NCBI RefSeq assembly: GCF_030272615.1
Contig: NC_081408.1
Span: 770,687,336-770,751,335, forward strand
Reading direction: 5' to 3'
From: Cryptomeria japonica
Taxonomy: Eukaryota; Streptophyta; Pinopsida; Cupressales; Cupressaceae
Length of the DNA: 64,000 bases
The notes beneath the pieces were generated by a model. The model was not told where the DNA came from. It searched no databases and saw only the letters and a program-made list of their open reading frames with translations. The position numbers and the translations under genes were made by a program. Shown piece by piece: positions 10,965 to 21,141 of the stretch (position 1 is the first letter of the stretch; each line of letters opens with the position of its first letter).

Positions 10965-11735
10965 TGTAGACACTCAAAATTGTCATATTTAATTAAATAA
11001 ATATTTTATTTATTTAATTATCTAAGCCTAATTCTTCTATTAATTAAATAAATTTTTATTTATTTAATTAATTCATTTATCCTCTTCTAGCCTTATTTCT
11101 CATTTAAATAAATACATTTATTTATTTAAATTATCCCTTTCCTAAATTAAATAAATATTTTATTTATTTAATTGTCCTACTTCTTCTATTAATTAAATAA
11201 ATCTTTATTTATTTAATTAATTCATTATCTTTTTCTACACATGACACATGTCATTCATCTCTTAATTCCTACACTACCTACCTCTTTCATTATTTTATTA
11301 TTTCCTTTACCTACCCTCTAATCCTAGCCGACCTCTCTTTTTACATCTCTCAATCTTAACCCTCCATTTCTTATTGTGTCTTCTATTTAAGGAGATGCTT
11401 CCATCATTATCAAAACCTAATGACTGATTTTGGAGTACTTGGCTACACTACAATTCCACTTGTAACCACATTCCGTTCTTTGTTGAGCTCTTGTGCATAT
11501 AAAAATCTGAGAGCAAATATATCAAGCAAGATCAATGGAGATAGGAAGAATGGAGATCAAAACCCTACTGGACATGTGATGGTATAATCTTTGTGATTTC
11601 ATTTGATTTGCATTGTCTTAGGTTATCTTCATATGTTATGGTGGATCTTTGTTCATTGTTAGGCTAGGGTTTTGTGGTTGAATTCATTTAGCCTTTCAAT
11701 ATTGTTATTATTGTTATCCATTTTCACCATAAACA
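10965..11735 (+). repeat. 5' LTR of A2 (771 bp)
   Basis: Begins TGTAGACACTC, ends CACCATAAACA. A TATA-like CTATTTAAGG lies at 11383-11392. Three ATTAAATAAATTTTTATTTATTTAAT-type palindromic blocks could form hairpins. Differences from the 3' LTR seen by eye include A/G near 10987, T/C in CTTGTAACC, C/T in CCCTACTGG and A/T in the last ten bases. Confidence 0.92.
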
Positions 11736-11738
11736 TTT

Positions 11739-11756
11739 TGGCACGCTCGGTGGGAC
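11739..11756 (+). other. Primer-binding site of A2
   Basis: TGGCACGCTCGGTGGGAC starts three bases after the LTR, at the same spacing as the site of element C (61250). TGG at its start would pair with a tRNA CCA end. It resembles the plant tRNA-Lys type site only partly, so I do not assign the tRNA. Confidence 0.6.
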
Positions 11757-11844
11757 TCTTGTCCCTTTGCATTTAACATTTTGTTGCAGATTTTGCATTT
11801 TTGAAGTTGCAGATCGGACAGTTTTCGGCAATATTTTAGGTTTC

Positions 11845-12170
11845 TTTCGCGTCTGCGAGTGTTCGGGTCGCGTTTTTGTGTTTCAGAAGCGTCTGTGATA
11901 TCGGAAATCGCGTCTGTGTTTTTGCCAGATTTTATTTTTGCAGGTTTCTGGAATCGCATCTGTGTTTCTGCTTTTTTATTTTTGCAGGTTTCCGAAAGTC
12001 ACGTTTGCGATTCCTAACCGCGTCTGTGATTCCGAACCGCGTCTGTGCCGGATATCATCGCGTCTGAGTTCTACAGTAACGTCTGTGTTCTGTGACCGCG
12101 TCTGCGTCTCACAGAACCGCGTCTGTGTCGGGAAGACGCGTCTGTGTCCGGTATAACAGTGTCTGTGTTT
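11845..12170 (+). repeat. CGCGTCTGTG motif array in A2 leader
   Basis: About a dozen imperfect copies of a roughly 10-bp core, CGCGTCTGTG or variants, are spaced 12-30 bp apart just downstream of the primer site. The block is CpG-rich in an A+T-rich element, and no long frame crosses it in the gag direction. Element C has an array of a different motif in the same position. Confidence 0.75.
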
Positions 12171-12534
12171 TCTGTTTTGCAAATTTTTCAAGTTTTTCGA
12201 TTCGGGTTTTCGGATTTTGTACTTAGGGTTTCAGATCTGGTTTATTTTCGACTAACCTTTGCAGATCTAGCTAACCTGGTTTGTGCAGCTTGCTTTGGAG
12301 GCAAAAAAACGTTTTTGTTGAAGGCCCCTTTCACAAAGTCTTTTGGGTTTTTCTAAAATTTACCTAACTTGTGTGCTTGCAGGAAGGGGTTATCATTTGA
12401 AACAACCCAAACTACTAACAATTTTGTTGCAGGGCCTTTGCTAGGGTTTTTGTATTTTTATTATGTGCCTTGTTTTCATAGCTTAGCAAACACTTCAATT
12501 GGTGCACTAAAATTGAATCATTGTCTTTTGTGTC

Positions 12535-12865
12535 TTGAGCAATAGGCTCTTTTTGTTTAATCTTTAGAGGGTCTGTCTTCCCGTGTGGTCATTAGGACTA
12601 CTAGTGAGAAGAGAACGACCCAAGTGGTAGCGAGGAAAACCCACCTCATCCAAACCACTATAATCAAATGTATTCATGGTGAAAACTATGAATAACGTGT
12701 GCTGATTAGTTCATACCGACACTATGTCTCCCCATAAACCCGTTTGATCAAATTTATTTGATCATTTGTAGGGCGTAACCCCTACCGGCTGGGAGCCTTC
12801 TGTATTTACAGAGCTGAAAGTGCCGCATGTATGGCCACACGAGCGGATGCCCTTACTAGCACCTT
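12535..12865 (+). other. Leader block conserved between elements A2 and C
   Basis: Blocks AGTGAGAAGAGAACGACC (12604-12621), CAAGTGG, then ATCCAAACCACTATAA and GGATGCCCTTACTAG (about 12845-12860) correspond in order to sequences at 61997-62210 in element C, whose LTR is different. No frame is shared. Conserved order and sequence in a noncoding leader suggest an RNA function such as packaging, dimerisation or internal initiation. That is inference. Confidence 0.6.
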
Positions 12866-13832
12866 TTTGTTTTAGAAGCCCAAATCCTTCTAGTTGTTGG
12901 GGCAGGAGGTCGGACCTCTGGTAGCGGCCCACACACATACGGTTCTTAGTAGAGATACAAAGTTCGCCATGGGGAGTTTTCATGGGGACTGATGCTTGGC
13001 TGACCCGAGAAGTGAGTGCCGAGGGTGGAGCCAGTGAGGTCAAGCATCTAAGTATCCGCTCTGAATAGCGTAGCCTTGGGGGTAAAACCCCATGTGGGAT
13101 CAACAACTATTGTCTTGGCCAGCCCTAAGATTTGTGCTTGTCTTATGCTAAACACTCAAACATTCAAGACAAAATAGCAAAACATTGTGTCTTTTGTGTC
13201 TTCAAGTGTATGCAAAACAATTTCACATCAAACAACACACTTTCTTGGAGTCATTTTGGAGTCTAAACACTTGCAAACATTGAGTCCTCATCAACATTGT
13301 GTCCTCTTGTCACGAAAAATAGTCAAACATTCAGATTTGGGTCACAACCAAAAACTTCACAAATTGGAAAAATTTCACAGTCCAACAAACAAAAGAAATC
13401 AGTTTCGGAATACTTGAGCTTCCTAGGTTGTCTCTTCAGATTTCATCTAGCATTCAGCCTGTTCTAAGGTCTCACATAGTCCATCATTGCTTCACATCTC
13501 ATTTTACATTCATACTTGTCTAAACTTGAGTCAAAAGGTCACTTGCTTGTCCTCATCATACTTTGTCAACACACTACATACTACTACACTTTGCTAAGTG
13601 GTCCCTCATCAAGGTTTCTTACCTTTGGGTCTCATTTGGTCTTACTTAGAGTCAAGAGAAACTATCCTCTCTTTGGAAGTCACACCTACTCTACTACTTA
13701 CATACTTGGTCTTACACTTTGGACATTGCAAGTACACCTCAGATTCATTTACACTCCATACAACTCTTGGTCTTCCATACTCTTTTCATATTTTTCATCT
13801 AGTCTCTCACATATTGGTCAAACACCTAGTTC
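12866..13832 (+). other. Rest of the A2 leader, no gene seen
   Basis: About 1 kb of untranslated leader before the gag ATG. Short open frames occur but start at non-ATG codons or lack family features. CAAACACTT/ACTTG-type words recur but do not form a clean array. Confidence 0.6.
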
Positions 13833-15227
13833 ATGGTTGAAACCCGCCTTCAAAAATCTAGGAGAATAGCTAAAGAAGCTCAAGAATCCGCAAACATGAG
13901 TTCTTATGAGTATGACAATGATCTATTCTACAATCCTGAGCACACTACATTACCAGACATGAATGTTTATAGAAACAATCCAAATGTGGAAAGCGCAAAC
14001 GCTATAAACAACAATACTACACACAATGACAATGTTGACAACTCTTCAATATTATCAGCAGACATACAAGAATCCATAATGGATCCTCAATTCAATAGAT
14101 TGGTTGAAGAGATAATGAGGAGAGATCGTCAATACTTTTTAAACATGATGGCACAAAGTGGAGCTAAAATACCACATGATTTTGACTTATCTCAACTTAT
14201 GGAAAGTCGACCCTCACAACAAACTCAATCCAACATGGATCAAAGGAGACCAAATAGTGGAGGAAATAGAGGACCGAATATGATGCCTGAGTCACCATCA
14301 GTTTTGCTTCAAAAACCAGCAATCCCACATACACAAGCTCAAATGTATGATACTTACACTCAAAGACCATCATGGAGGCCCTATGCTCAAACACATGCTC
14401 AAGATATGGGTCAACCAAGACAAATGGATACTCAAGGACTTCCTCAAAATTTTGACACAAGGAGACCTCATGCCAAAATTGGGGGCAACACAATGGAAAA
14501 TGAAAGGCCTATTGAATATGGTTTATACACACAAAACAGATATGGGGTCCCTCAACAAGAAGTTATGCCAAGTGCTCCATATATGTCGCAACAATATAGA
14601 CCTCCATATGGACATGTCTACGATCAGTATCATCCATACATGCAACAAGCTCCTCCTCAAATGGGTGTTACAAACATGGGATATGCTACAAGAAATCCAT
14701 CTCCTCCCAAGAACAATTTGGAACAACAAATTAGAGATCTACAAAAGAAAGTGGAAGATATGGGCACATCAAAACCCACATATACTATGAGAGATATATG
14801 CCCTTATCCCTTTGATAAGAGCATTCCAATGCCTCCGTTTCCTCCGCACTTTGTAACACCAAAATTTGACAAATATAGAGGGAGAGGAGACCCCAAGGCA
14901 CATATAAGACAATTCTTCACAGCTTGCATTGAGGTAGCCGCAGAAGAAACATACTTGATGAGGTTGTTCCCACAGAGCTTAGGTGACCAAGCTATGGAAT
15001 GGTTTTCTCAATTACCTCCCGGTATTAAGTCATGGGGCGATTTGGCAGAAGCATTCATTCAACATTTCTCTTACAACATTGAAACAGATGTCTCAGTTAC
15101 TACCTTGTGCAATACGAAACAAAAGGAAGGAGAATCTTTCGCAACATTCTTACAGAGATGGAGAAACCTAGCTAGCAGATTCTCTTGTGAGATCCCGCAA
15201 AAACAAATGGTGGAGATGTTCACATAA
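13833..15227 (+). CDS. Retrotransposon Gag of A2 (464 codons to an in-frame TAA)
   Basis: Capsid-type protein that would assemble the element's particle in the cytoplasm. The ATG at 13833 follows the long leader and opens the frame. Residues 1-290 are Asn/Gln/Pro/Met-rich and probably disordered. About residues 345-460 form a Ty3 retrotrans_gag domain: 'GDPKAHIRQFFTAC', 'GDQAMEWFSQLPPG', 'EGESFATFLQRWRNL'. The related N-terminus of element C Gag (63305 on) shares 'PQF...SGA...DFD' and 'ICPYPFDK'. The frame meets TAA at 15225-15227, but the next codon continues the same frame to 17936, so this is one polyprotein with a single stop. The stop is one C-to-T change from CAA. It may be a defect or a read-through site; I favour a defect. 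Confidence 0.85.
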   Translation: MVETRLQKSRRIAKEAQESANMSSYEYDNDLFYNPEHTTLPDMNVYRNNPNVESANAINNNTTHNDNVDNSSILSADIQESIMDPQFNRLVEEIMRRDRQYFLNMMAQSGAKIPHDFDLSQLMESRPSQQTQSNMDQRRPNSGGNRGPNMMPESPSVLLQKPAIPHTQAQMYDTYTQRPSWRPYAQTHAQDMGQPRQMDTQGLPQNFDTRRPHAKIGGNTMENERPIEYGLYTQNRYGVPQQEVMPSAPYMSQQYRPPYGHVYDQYHPYMQQAPPQMGVTNMGYATRNPSPPKNNLEQQIRDLQKKVEDMGTSKPTYTMRDICPYPFDKSIPMPPFPPHFVTPKFDKYRGRGDPKAHIRQFFTACIEVAAEETYLMRLFPQSLGDQAMEWFSQLPPGIKSWGDLAEAFIQHFSYNIETDVSVTTLCNTKQKEGESFATFLQRWRNLASRFSCEIPQKQMVEMFT

Positions 15228-17936
15228 AACGTTAATAAAGCTATTGGCTATGATCTCAGAAAAGCTTGTTTGTCTACATTCAAGGATGTCATTGAAAAGG
15301 GCCTAGCAACAGAAAGAGTCTTAATTGAACAAGGAGTTATCAAACTATTCAAAGAAAACAAAGAGGACTTCAAAGGAAAGGACAAACCAAAATTTTGGAA
15401 CAAGAACAAGAATACAGTTAATGATGGTGTTGTTGATGCCAACACAGTGAGACCAAAGTTCGTCTTTTCTGGATCAAGTTCTACCAACAATCAAGTGAAC
15501 AATCAAACGGCTGCTAAACCACGAAGGAAGTACACTCCATTGGGAGAACCACTTGAATCAGTATTCAAAAAGCTTGTAGCAAACAAAGTGATCACGGTCC
15601 CAGATTTTCCTCCATATGAACCAAAGGTAAAACCGAATTGGTGGAATGATGATGAGTTTTGTGAGTTTCATAAGAGCAAGGGTCACAAGACAGGTAGTTG
15701 CCATCGATTGAAAAACATTGTACAAGATCTCATTGACAGAGGAGATATTGAGATTGAGGGACATTCATCCAACCAAGAGCATGAGGTGTTTAAGGAACCA
15801 TTCCCAAAACATGACAAGGGAAAAGGCAAAGTCACAGATGATCAAGCCAATTACACTAGAGCATCTTACAATTATGATTCCACTATTAATCACATCTCAA
15901 TGGACAATCATATTTCTACCATTACTATCAAAAATAAAAATCCTGAGAATTCTTCTCAAAGACCCAAAATTGTCCTAAAAGGTGTGGGATCTTCGTCCGC
16001 ATCTACCTCTGAATGTCATGTTACAACCCGTCGAGGTAAGATCACATTGCCATGTGCCTCTACTAAGAATACCAATCTTTCATCTACCAAGCCTGAGTAC
16101 GACCTTGTAGAACAACTAGGGAAAACACCCGTTCTCATATCTATTCTTGAGCTTCTACGTATATCTCCAGCACATAAAGCTGTCCTTGATAAAACCTTGA
16201 GAGACACTGCTGTCCCTACTGATCTGAACGTGGACCAGTTTCAAGCCATGGTGGGATACCTATCCGTTCCACACTCCCTCACATTTACAGAAGCCGATGA
16301 CGCCTCCATAAGTCAGCCTCACAATGCACCTCTACACATTGAAGCCTTCATACATAAACACCGAATAAAACGAGTCCTGATAGATGGAGGAGCAGGTCTT
16401 AATATTTGTACATTGAGTACCATCAGACAATTGGGATATTCTGACAAAGCTGTGAATTCCACAAACCAAATCACTATTAAGGCTTATGATGATGAAGAGC
16501 GCTCGTCCAAGGGCACGGTCATATTACCATTAAGAATAGGGCCAGTCACAAAGGATGTGGTTTGTCAAGTCCTAGATCTAGATCTCACGTATAACATATT
16601 GCTAGGACGTCTGTGGATTCATGAAATGAGAGCAATACCATCTACATATCATCGATGTATCAAGTTCCCACACAATGGAGCTGAAGTGACTGTCAAAGCG
16701 GATCCAAATCCATTCATATATTGCAACAATCTACAACCTAGATCAGAAATAACAATCCCAGTCAATTGCGAAGCTATTCCTTCATTGGCATATGTGGATC
16801 CTGAATCCTTAAAAGCTTCTACATCAAAACAGGCAGAGCTAAAAGAAGACAAATTCAAGTTTAAAGACATGGGATGTGGTGAGTATATCTTTCATGTTGA
16901 TCAACTCCCGCTATCTCCTAAGGTATTTAATCGACAAGAACAATCTACAAGCAATATGCAATGCCAAGGAATTGGGTGTGAACCACCTAGTGTTGTGGCT
17001 ACTAAGTTTGAATGCAAATCTCCTCTAGTGGTGCAAGCATCTCTTGATATCAATAGTCCTAAGAATGGTTCCAACAAAGAATCTATTGAGTGTATCGCCA
17101 ACCCTCTTGAGGACTCACATAGCTTTACCATATCATCCACTCATTCCATTTCCACTCTACTTACAGACTTGGATCAACAAGAATTACAAAAGCCCTTACT
17201 CATTGGGGATCAAAAATCAAGCTTTGAAAAGAAAAATTTGAAAGTCAAAAATAAAGAAAAATCCTTTAGTCCAAATCAAAATCAAAAGCTATTGGACTCA
17301 GCAAAAATCAAAGTCAAGGATAAAAATCCTATGAAGCAAAAAGAGAAAGAGTTGATCTCCCCTAATATCAAAATAACTGGGGGCAAAAATTCTACAATTG
17401 CTAGTCAAAAAGCATACTTGTTGATCCTAAGTCTCCATCATGCTATCCTACTTTCACTTCTTTTCACAGTCATAAGCCTTCATAACTCATCCACTTGTTC
17501 CACACATCCATCCCCTTCTGGCGATACATCATGGACCTTTAATGGAGCTTCCTTAAAGGACTTTGTTATCAGGGATGCCCAAACTTCTTTAGGTGAAACG
17601 CATATGGGCCTATGTAGTCCACACACTAGTAATTCTATCTCAGTTCCTTTATCAAGGAAGACAGTCACTCAAGCTACACATCATTCAGTCAAGGAACAAT
17701 GCAGTTACAATCACAAAGTCAAGCCTCGCACATTTGAGGTAGGTGACTTAGTACTCAGAGAGAACCCCAAGAATCAGCAAGACAGAGATAAAAAGGGCAA
17801 GTTCGAACCAAACTGGCTTGGTCCTTACATCATCACAGCGGTATATGGATCTGGGGCATATCAGCTCTCAACTACAGAAGGGGAACCCTTGGAGGATCCT
17901 ATCAATAGCATGCACCTTCGCAGGTTCTACACATAA
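15228..17936 (+). CDS. A2 polyprotein continuation: zinc knuckle, protease, then integrase tail (RT/RNase H/integrase core missing)
   Basis: This continues the gag frame without shift after the TAA. A knuckle of form C-x2-H-x4-H-x4-C lies at about 15660-15701. The aspartic protease has 'VLIDGGAGLNI' (active-site DGG, about 16374-16406) and 'LLGRLWIHEM' near 16600. A Lys/Ser/Asn-rich linker (16900-17400) and a hydrophobic stretch (about 17410-17490) follow. The end matches the integrase C-terminus: 'FEVGDLVLRE', 'KFEPNWLGPYIITAVYGSGAYQL' (cut here to its motif: GPY) and 'HLRRFYT'. No YxDD reverse transcriptase, RNase H or DDE core is present, a loss of about 3 kb or more relative to a normal pol. 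A short 'WTFNGAS' near 17535 might be an RNase H scrap, but this is weak. No further stop occurs in 900 codons. Confidence 0.82.
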   Translation, partial: NVNKAIGYDLRKACLSTFKDVIEKGLATERVLIEQGVIKLFKENKEDFKGKDKPKFWNKNKNTVNDGVVDANTVRPKFVFSGSSSTNNQVNNQTAAKPRRKYTPLGEPLESVFKKLVANKVITVPDFPPYEPKVKPNWWNDDEFCEFHKSKGHKTGSCHRLKNIVQDLIDRGDIEIEGHSSNQEHEVFKEPFPKHDKGKGKVTDDQANYTRASYNYDSTINHISMDNHISTITIKNKNPENSSQRPKIVLKGVGSSSASTSECHVTTRRGKITLPCASTKNTNLSSTKPEYDLVEQLGKTPVLISILELLRISPAHKAVLDKTLRDTAVPTDLNVDQFQAMVGYLSVPHSLTFTEADDASISQPHNAPLHIEAFIHKHRIKRVLIDGGAGLNICTLSTIRQLGYSDKAVNSTNQITIKAYDDEERSSKGTVILPLRIGPVTKDVVCQVLDLDLTYNILLGRLWIHEMRAIPSTYHRCIKFPHNGAEVTVKADPNPFIYCNNLQPRSEITIPVNCEAIPSLAYVDPESLKASTSKQAELKEDKFKFKDMGCGEYIFHVDQLPLSPKVFNRQEQSTSNMQCQGIGCEPPSVVATKFECKSPLVVQASLDINSPKNGSNKESIECIANPLEDSHSFTISSTHSISTLLTDLDQQELQKPLLIGDQKSSFEKKNLKVKNKEKSFSPNQNQKLLDSAKIKVKDKNPMKQKEKELISPNIKITGGKNSTIASQKAYLLILSLHHAILLSLLFTVISLHNSSTCSTHPSPSGDTSWTFNGASLKDFVIRDAQTSLGETHMGLCSPHTSNSISVPLSRKTVTQATHHSVKEQCSYNHKVKPRTFEVGDLVLRENPKNQQDRDKKGKFEPNWLGPYIITAVYGSGAYQLSTTEGEPLEDPINSMHLRRFYT

Positions 17937-19668
17937 GCTCTTCGGAACATCCTAATTCAAAAATACAAAAAAAATCAAAAAAATTTCAAAAATACAAAAA
18001 AAATTATAAAACAAAAAAAATCGTCACTTGGTGAAAACCTGACAAACAGGTGCCTTGTGACAACAAAAAAATTGAAAAATCAAAAAAAAGTAAAGAGAAA
18101 TAATTTCGTCCAATGGTGAAAACCACTTCGGTGGCGCCCTAGGCAAGTACCATGGTGAAAACTGGGTCACCAGCGCCATGCGTAGAGACATTGCTCCTCC
18201 CTCCTTCAGGATTCACTTTCATCCTTTCACTTTGCACACACTCACAACCTATTCGTTCACAATAAACTTACCCATTCTCATCATGGCTTGTTATTGATCT
18301 ACCTAAGATTGGTTAGCCATCCATAAACCTCCCTTTTCACTCCCTTTCCATCCATAATAAATCGGATCCTATCTGTGGCTAAGGCAAAATCCTACGTCTA
18401 GTGATGGGTGTGGAACTGAGAACATCACATGTTTCGAGGAGTACAATTTCTTCCAGCTTCCGTCAAGTCTATTCGCGCACAATCCGCAATAAAGCAACAT
18501 CTGCATTGCCAGTCCACAATAAAGTTCCATCTTCTCCACAATAAAGTATCAGTTTCATGGATTCAGTCAGTTTCAAAGGAGACACAGCAGCAACAATGAG
18601 CTTCAACAAAATCAAATCTTTCAACAGACTCAGACAACATATGGTTCAGTGCTATCTATCCTTTTTTTGAAAGTAAACATTGTGACCACAATCGAATAAG
18701 ACTTAAACAAGTGACAAGAGACACTAAACTTGAGGACTACAGTAGATGTTGGTGTCGAGTCTTGGTTTTCTTTTAATTTTATCTTTTTGGTGACATGTCT
18801 TTTAGCTTTTCCAGGATGTCTTTGACTAGAGATTCTATCTCCAGGATGTCTTTGACTAGAAAGGCGAGGATGGGGTATCGTCACCTATTTGCATTTGCTG
18901 TCTGTGGATTGTCTTTTAGTAATGCTATGACTTGTCCAAGGATATGAGGACACTGTGAGTCTAGTATGAACTAGGGCATTCCTTGTTTGTGACTGCCTTA
19001 TCTCCATGCAAACAGGTACAATGACTTTCTGGGCCGAACAAATGCCTCGATTGTCATAACCTATTTTGCCATAATAAAGCTCAATGATGATAACGCACAA
19101 GAAGCTCTTTCACGTTCATATCTTCTATCTTCCATCCCCCTTTCTTGATTAACTTCCATTGTTCTTCTCGAGTCCGCGTAGCCCACTATCACATGACTGA
19201 GTATAATGACACACCAAAAACATTTGCATTTCATATAGTTACACCTACATCACCACATATAAGCATTTCATACATACATATAGATATCACAATTGCATCA
19301 CATCCTGCATACAACACATGTTAGCACATCTCACATTTTCATTATGTAAATAATCATTTGCATTATCATATTCATCTGCATCACATACATTCACATTTGC
19401 ATCATGCATCACATATACAACATAAAAGAACAAAAATATATTGCATTGCATCATATAAGCATCCATATCATAAAACATGTATCACATAAGAACATTTCAT
19501 CACATAAGGTACACATGCATACAGCTGCCGCAAAAATGGATCATCTCTCATATATAATCAAAAGTGTCATGATACAATGATGTTAAAAGAATCATATGGC
19601 TACAATCACCCGCAGGTGTCTACAATACAAAAATGGTACAATACTGATACATAGGGAGCCCTCTAAGG
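17937..19668. other. Post-pol spacer of A2, no gene seen
   Basis: It begins with A-rich sequence (17950-18110) holding two GGTGAAAAC...GGCGCC motifs. From about 18210 it matches A1 (from position 1) closely. A 27-bp unit, AGGATGTCTTTGACTAGA plus flank, is duplicated near 18814-18865, as at 601-650 in A1. No credible plus-strand gene is present. Confidence 0.65.
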
Positions 19669-20133
19669 CTATGATGAACTCCCTCCCTCGGAGCCGCCTG
19701 GCCTCGACGGAGTTTGAGCCCTAGAAGGACCCACCCCAAGATCAACTCTCCTGGCCCCTGTGTCCCCTGCAGTCACCCCTCGTGTTGTCCTATCCAGACA
19801 GAGGAACCCACTGATAACTCCTATCAACACTATTGGTAGTGCTAATCCTGTCCATGTCATGGTATCCCATGCCACATGTCCCACCCTCATCCCTAGTCCT
19901 AGATCCTAGAACACTCGTCTCAGTGCATCCCTATCTCCGTCTCGATCATAGGGTACTAACTCCCTATCGATCGGTATCCGTAGAATCCTATATACATCCT
20001 CCAAGGTGACTGTCATCTCACCCATCGGCAAATGCAAACTACATGTCTCTGAGTGCCATCTCTCAGCCAGTGCAGTCAGCAATCCCATGTTCACCCGAAA
20101 CTCAGGCACATACAGAATGTATCTCAATCCCAT
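19669..20133 (-). pseudogene. Antisense shortened PMD frame of A2
   Basis: Starting at ATG 20133-20131 the minus strand encodes 'MGLRYILYVPEF' and 'LLTALAERWHSETCSLHLPM', the same PMD core as in element B, then continues in the same frame after one TAG (19908-19906) to the TAG at 19671-19669. The second half matches the B segment around 'LLAWQDMV' but ends in a Gly/Ser-rich tail instead of the rest of the domain, so the product would be about 150 residues against about 650 in B. The internal TAG is one transition from CAG. A TGA about ten codons upstream of the ATG may once have been coding as well. The frame is antisense to the element and lies between pol and the 3' LTR. Confidence 0.7.
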
Positions 20134-20254
20134 AACCTCAATCGCAACTCAGTCCTCGGCGACAACTTAGATCGCAACCTCTGAGTCGATGGGAATCTCT
20201 CCCGTGACTCCAGCATCGGCAAGTACTCCTGCAGTCAAGCAAATCAAATCATGT

Positions 20255-20545
20255 CAGTCATAGTGGCATTCACTATTTATCACAAAATGCTACTCGCTAT
20301 CTAAATGCACATAGCTATTTATCCTAGTGACACTCACTGTTCATCACAAAGTGTTGCTATCTATCCTAGTAGTACTCCCTGTTCATCACAAAGTACTATG
20401 TGTGTGACACTCACTGTTCATCACAAAGTGTTACTCACATTTGCACTCCCTGTTCATCACAAAGTGCTGCTCATATTTTAGTACTCCCTGTTCATCACAA
20501 AGTACTTTATCTTGGTACTCACTGTTCATCACAAAGTGCCTTGAT
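20255..20545. repeat. Minisatellite in family-A post-pol region (A2)
   Basis: About eight imperfect units carry GTTCATCACAAAGTG or GTTCATCACAAAGTACT, homologous to 2045-2335 in A1. Unit number appears the same in both copies, with scattered substitutions. Confidence 0.85.
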
Positions 20546-21127
20546 CTATCTTAGTCTTCCCTAGAGGACCTTCTTGAGTGTATCCTCTCAGCAGCTTATC
20601 CAATCGACAGCGTATGTTCATCACAGAACTGCCGATTTGACCTGGAAGACATAAATGTGCATTTATTACATTACCTAGTATGAATTAATGACAATAATAA
20701 ATGCATCAAAGTATGAGGAGGTTTTGTGGTACTCACTGGCTCTCCTGCCTCCGTTGGCCTCTAGAATCGGCGAACACGGTCGAATCTGTGAACAAAAGCC
20801 ATCGCTGCTGACTGTTGCTGCTTTATTTTCGCTTTGCACTATGCTCTTGTGATGGTGTAGATGACAATGAGGATGTATTTTCCCCCGTGGTCTATCTTAT
20901 AGACTGCCCTAGCTCTCATTTCCCGAGTCAGTCTTCCTTATCCCGTGACTTTGTCACTTTATCTGATCAGTCCATTCTATCCCGTCTTTCTTATCGAGAG
21001 ATTGTCTGCAATCTTTTCAGACATTTTCATCCAATCTCTCGAGGGGGCATATAATTCCCATCCTGGGGCAACTCTGTATCAGTTCATCTTATCTTCTTTG
21101 AAACAACGCGACAAGCCGCATTGTCTC
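20546..21127. other. Pre-LTR spacer of A2, no gene seen
   Basis: It carries the conserved GCCTCTAGAATCGGCGAACA block (about 20757-20776) and a pyrimidine-rich stretch (20880-21020) ending in CGAGGGGGCATATAATTCCC. Short open frames here are also present in A1 but show no family resemblance. Confidence 0.55.
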
Positions 21128-21141
21128 AAAGAGGGGCAAAA
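21128..21141 (+). other. Polypurine tract of A2
   Basis: AAAGAGGGGCAAAA immediately precedes the 3' LTR start at 21142. Confidence 0.88.

Noticed and set aside
11739-11756. Assignment of the A2 primer site to a specific tRNA
   Set aside because: It matches the tRNA-Lys-type site at only about 13 of 18 positions by eye; left unassigned.
12762-13106. 114-codon minus-strand frame in the A2 leader
   Set aside because: It overlaps the leader zone conserved with element C, where no frame is shared, and shows no family motif.
13516-13869. 117-codon plus frame overlapping the gag start
   Set aside because: It begins at a non-ATG codon and ends just inside gag; the gag ATG at 13833 has clear family support in its own frame.
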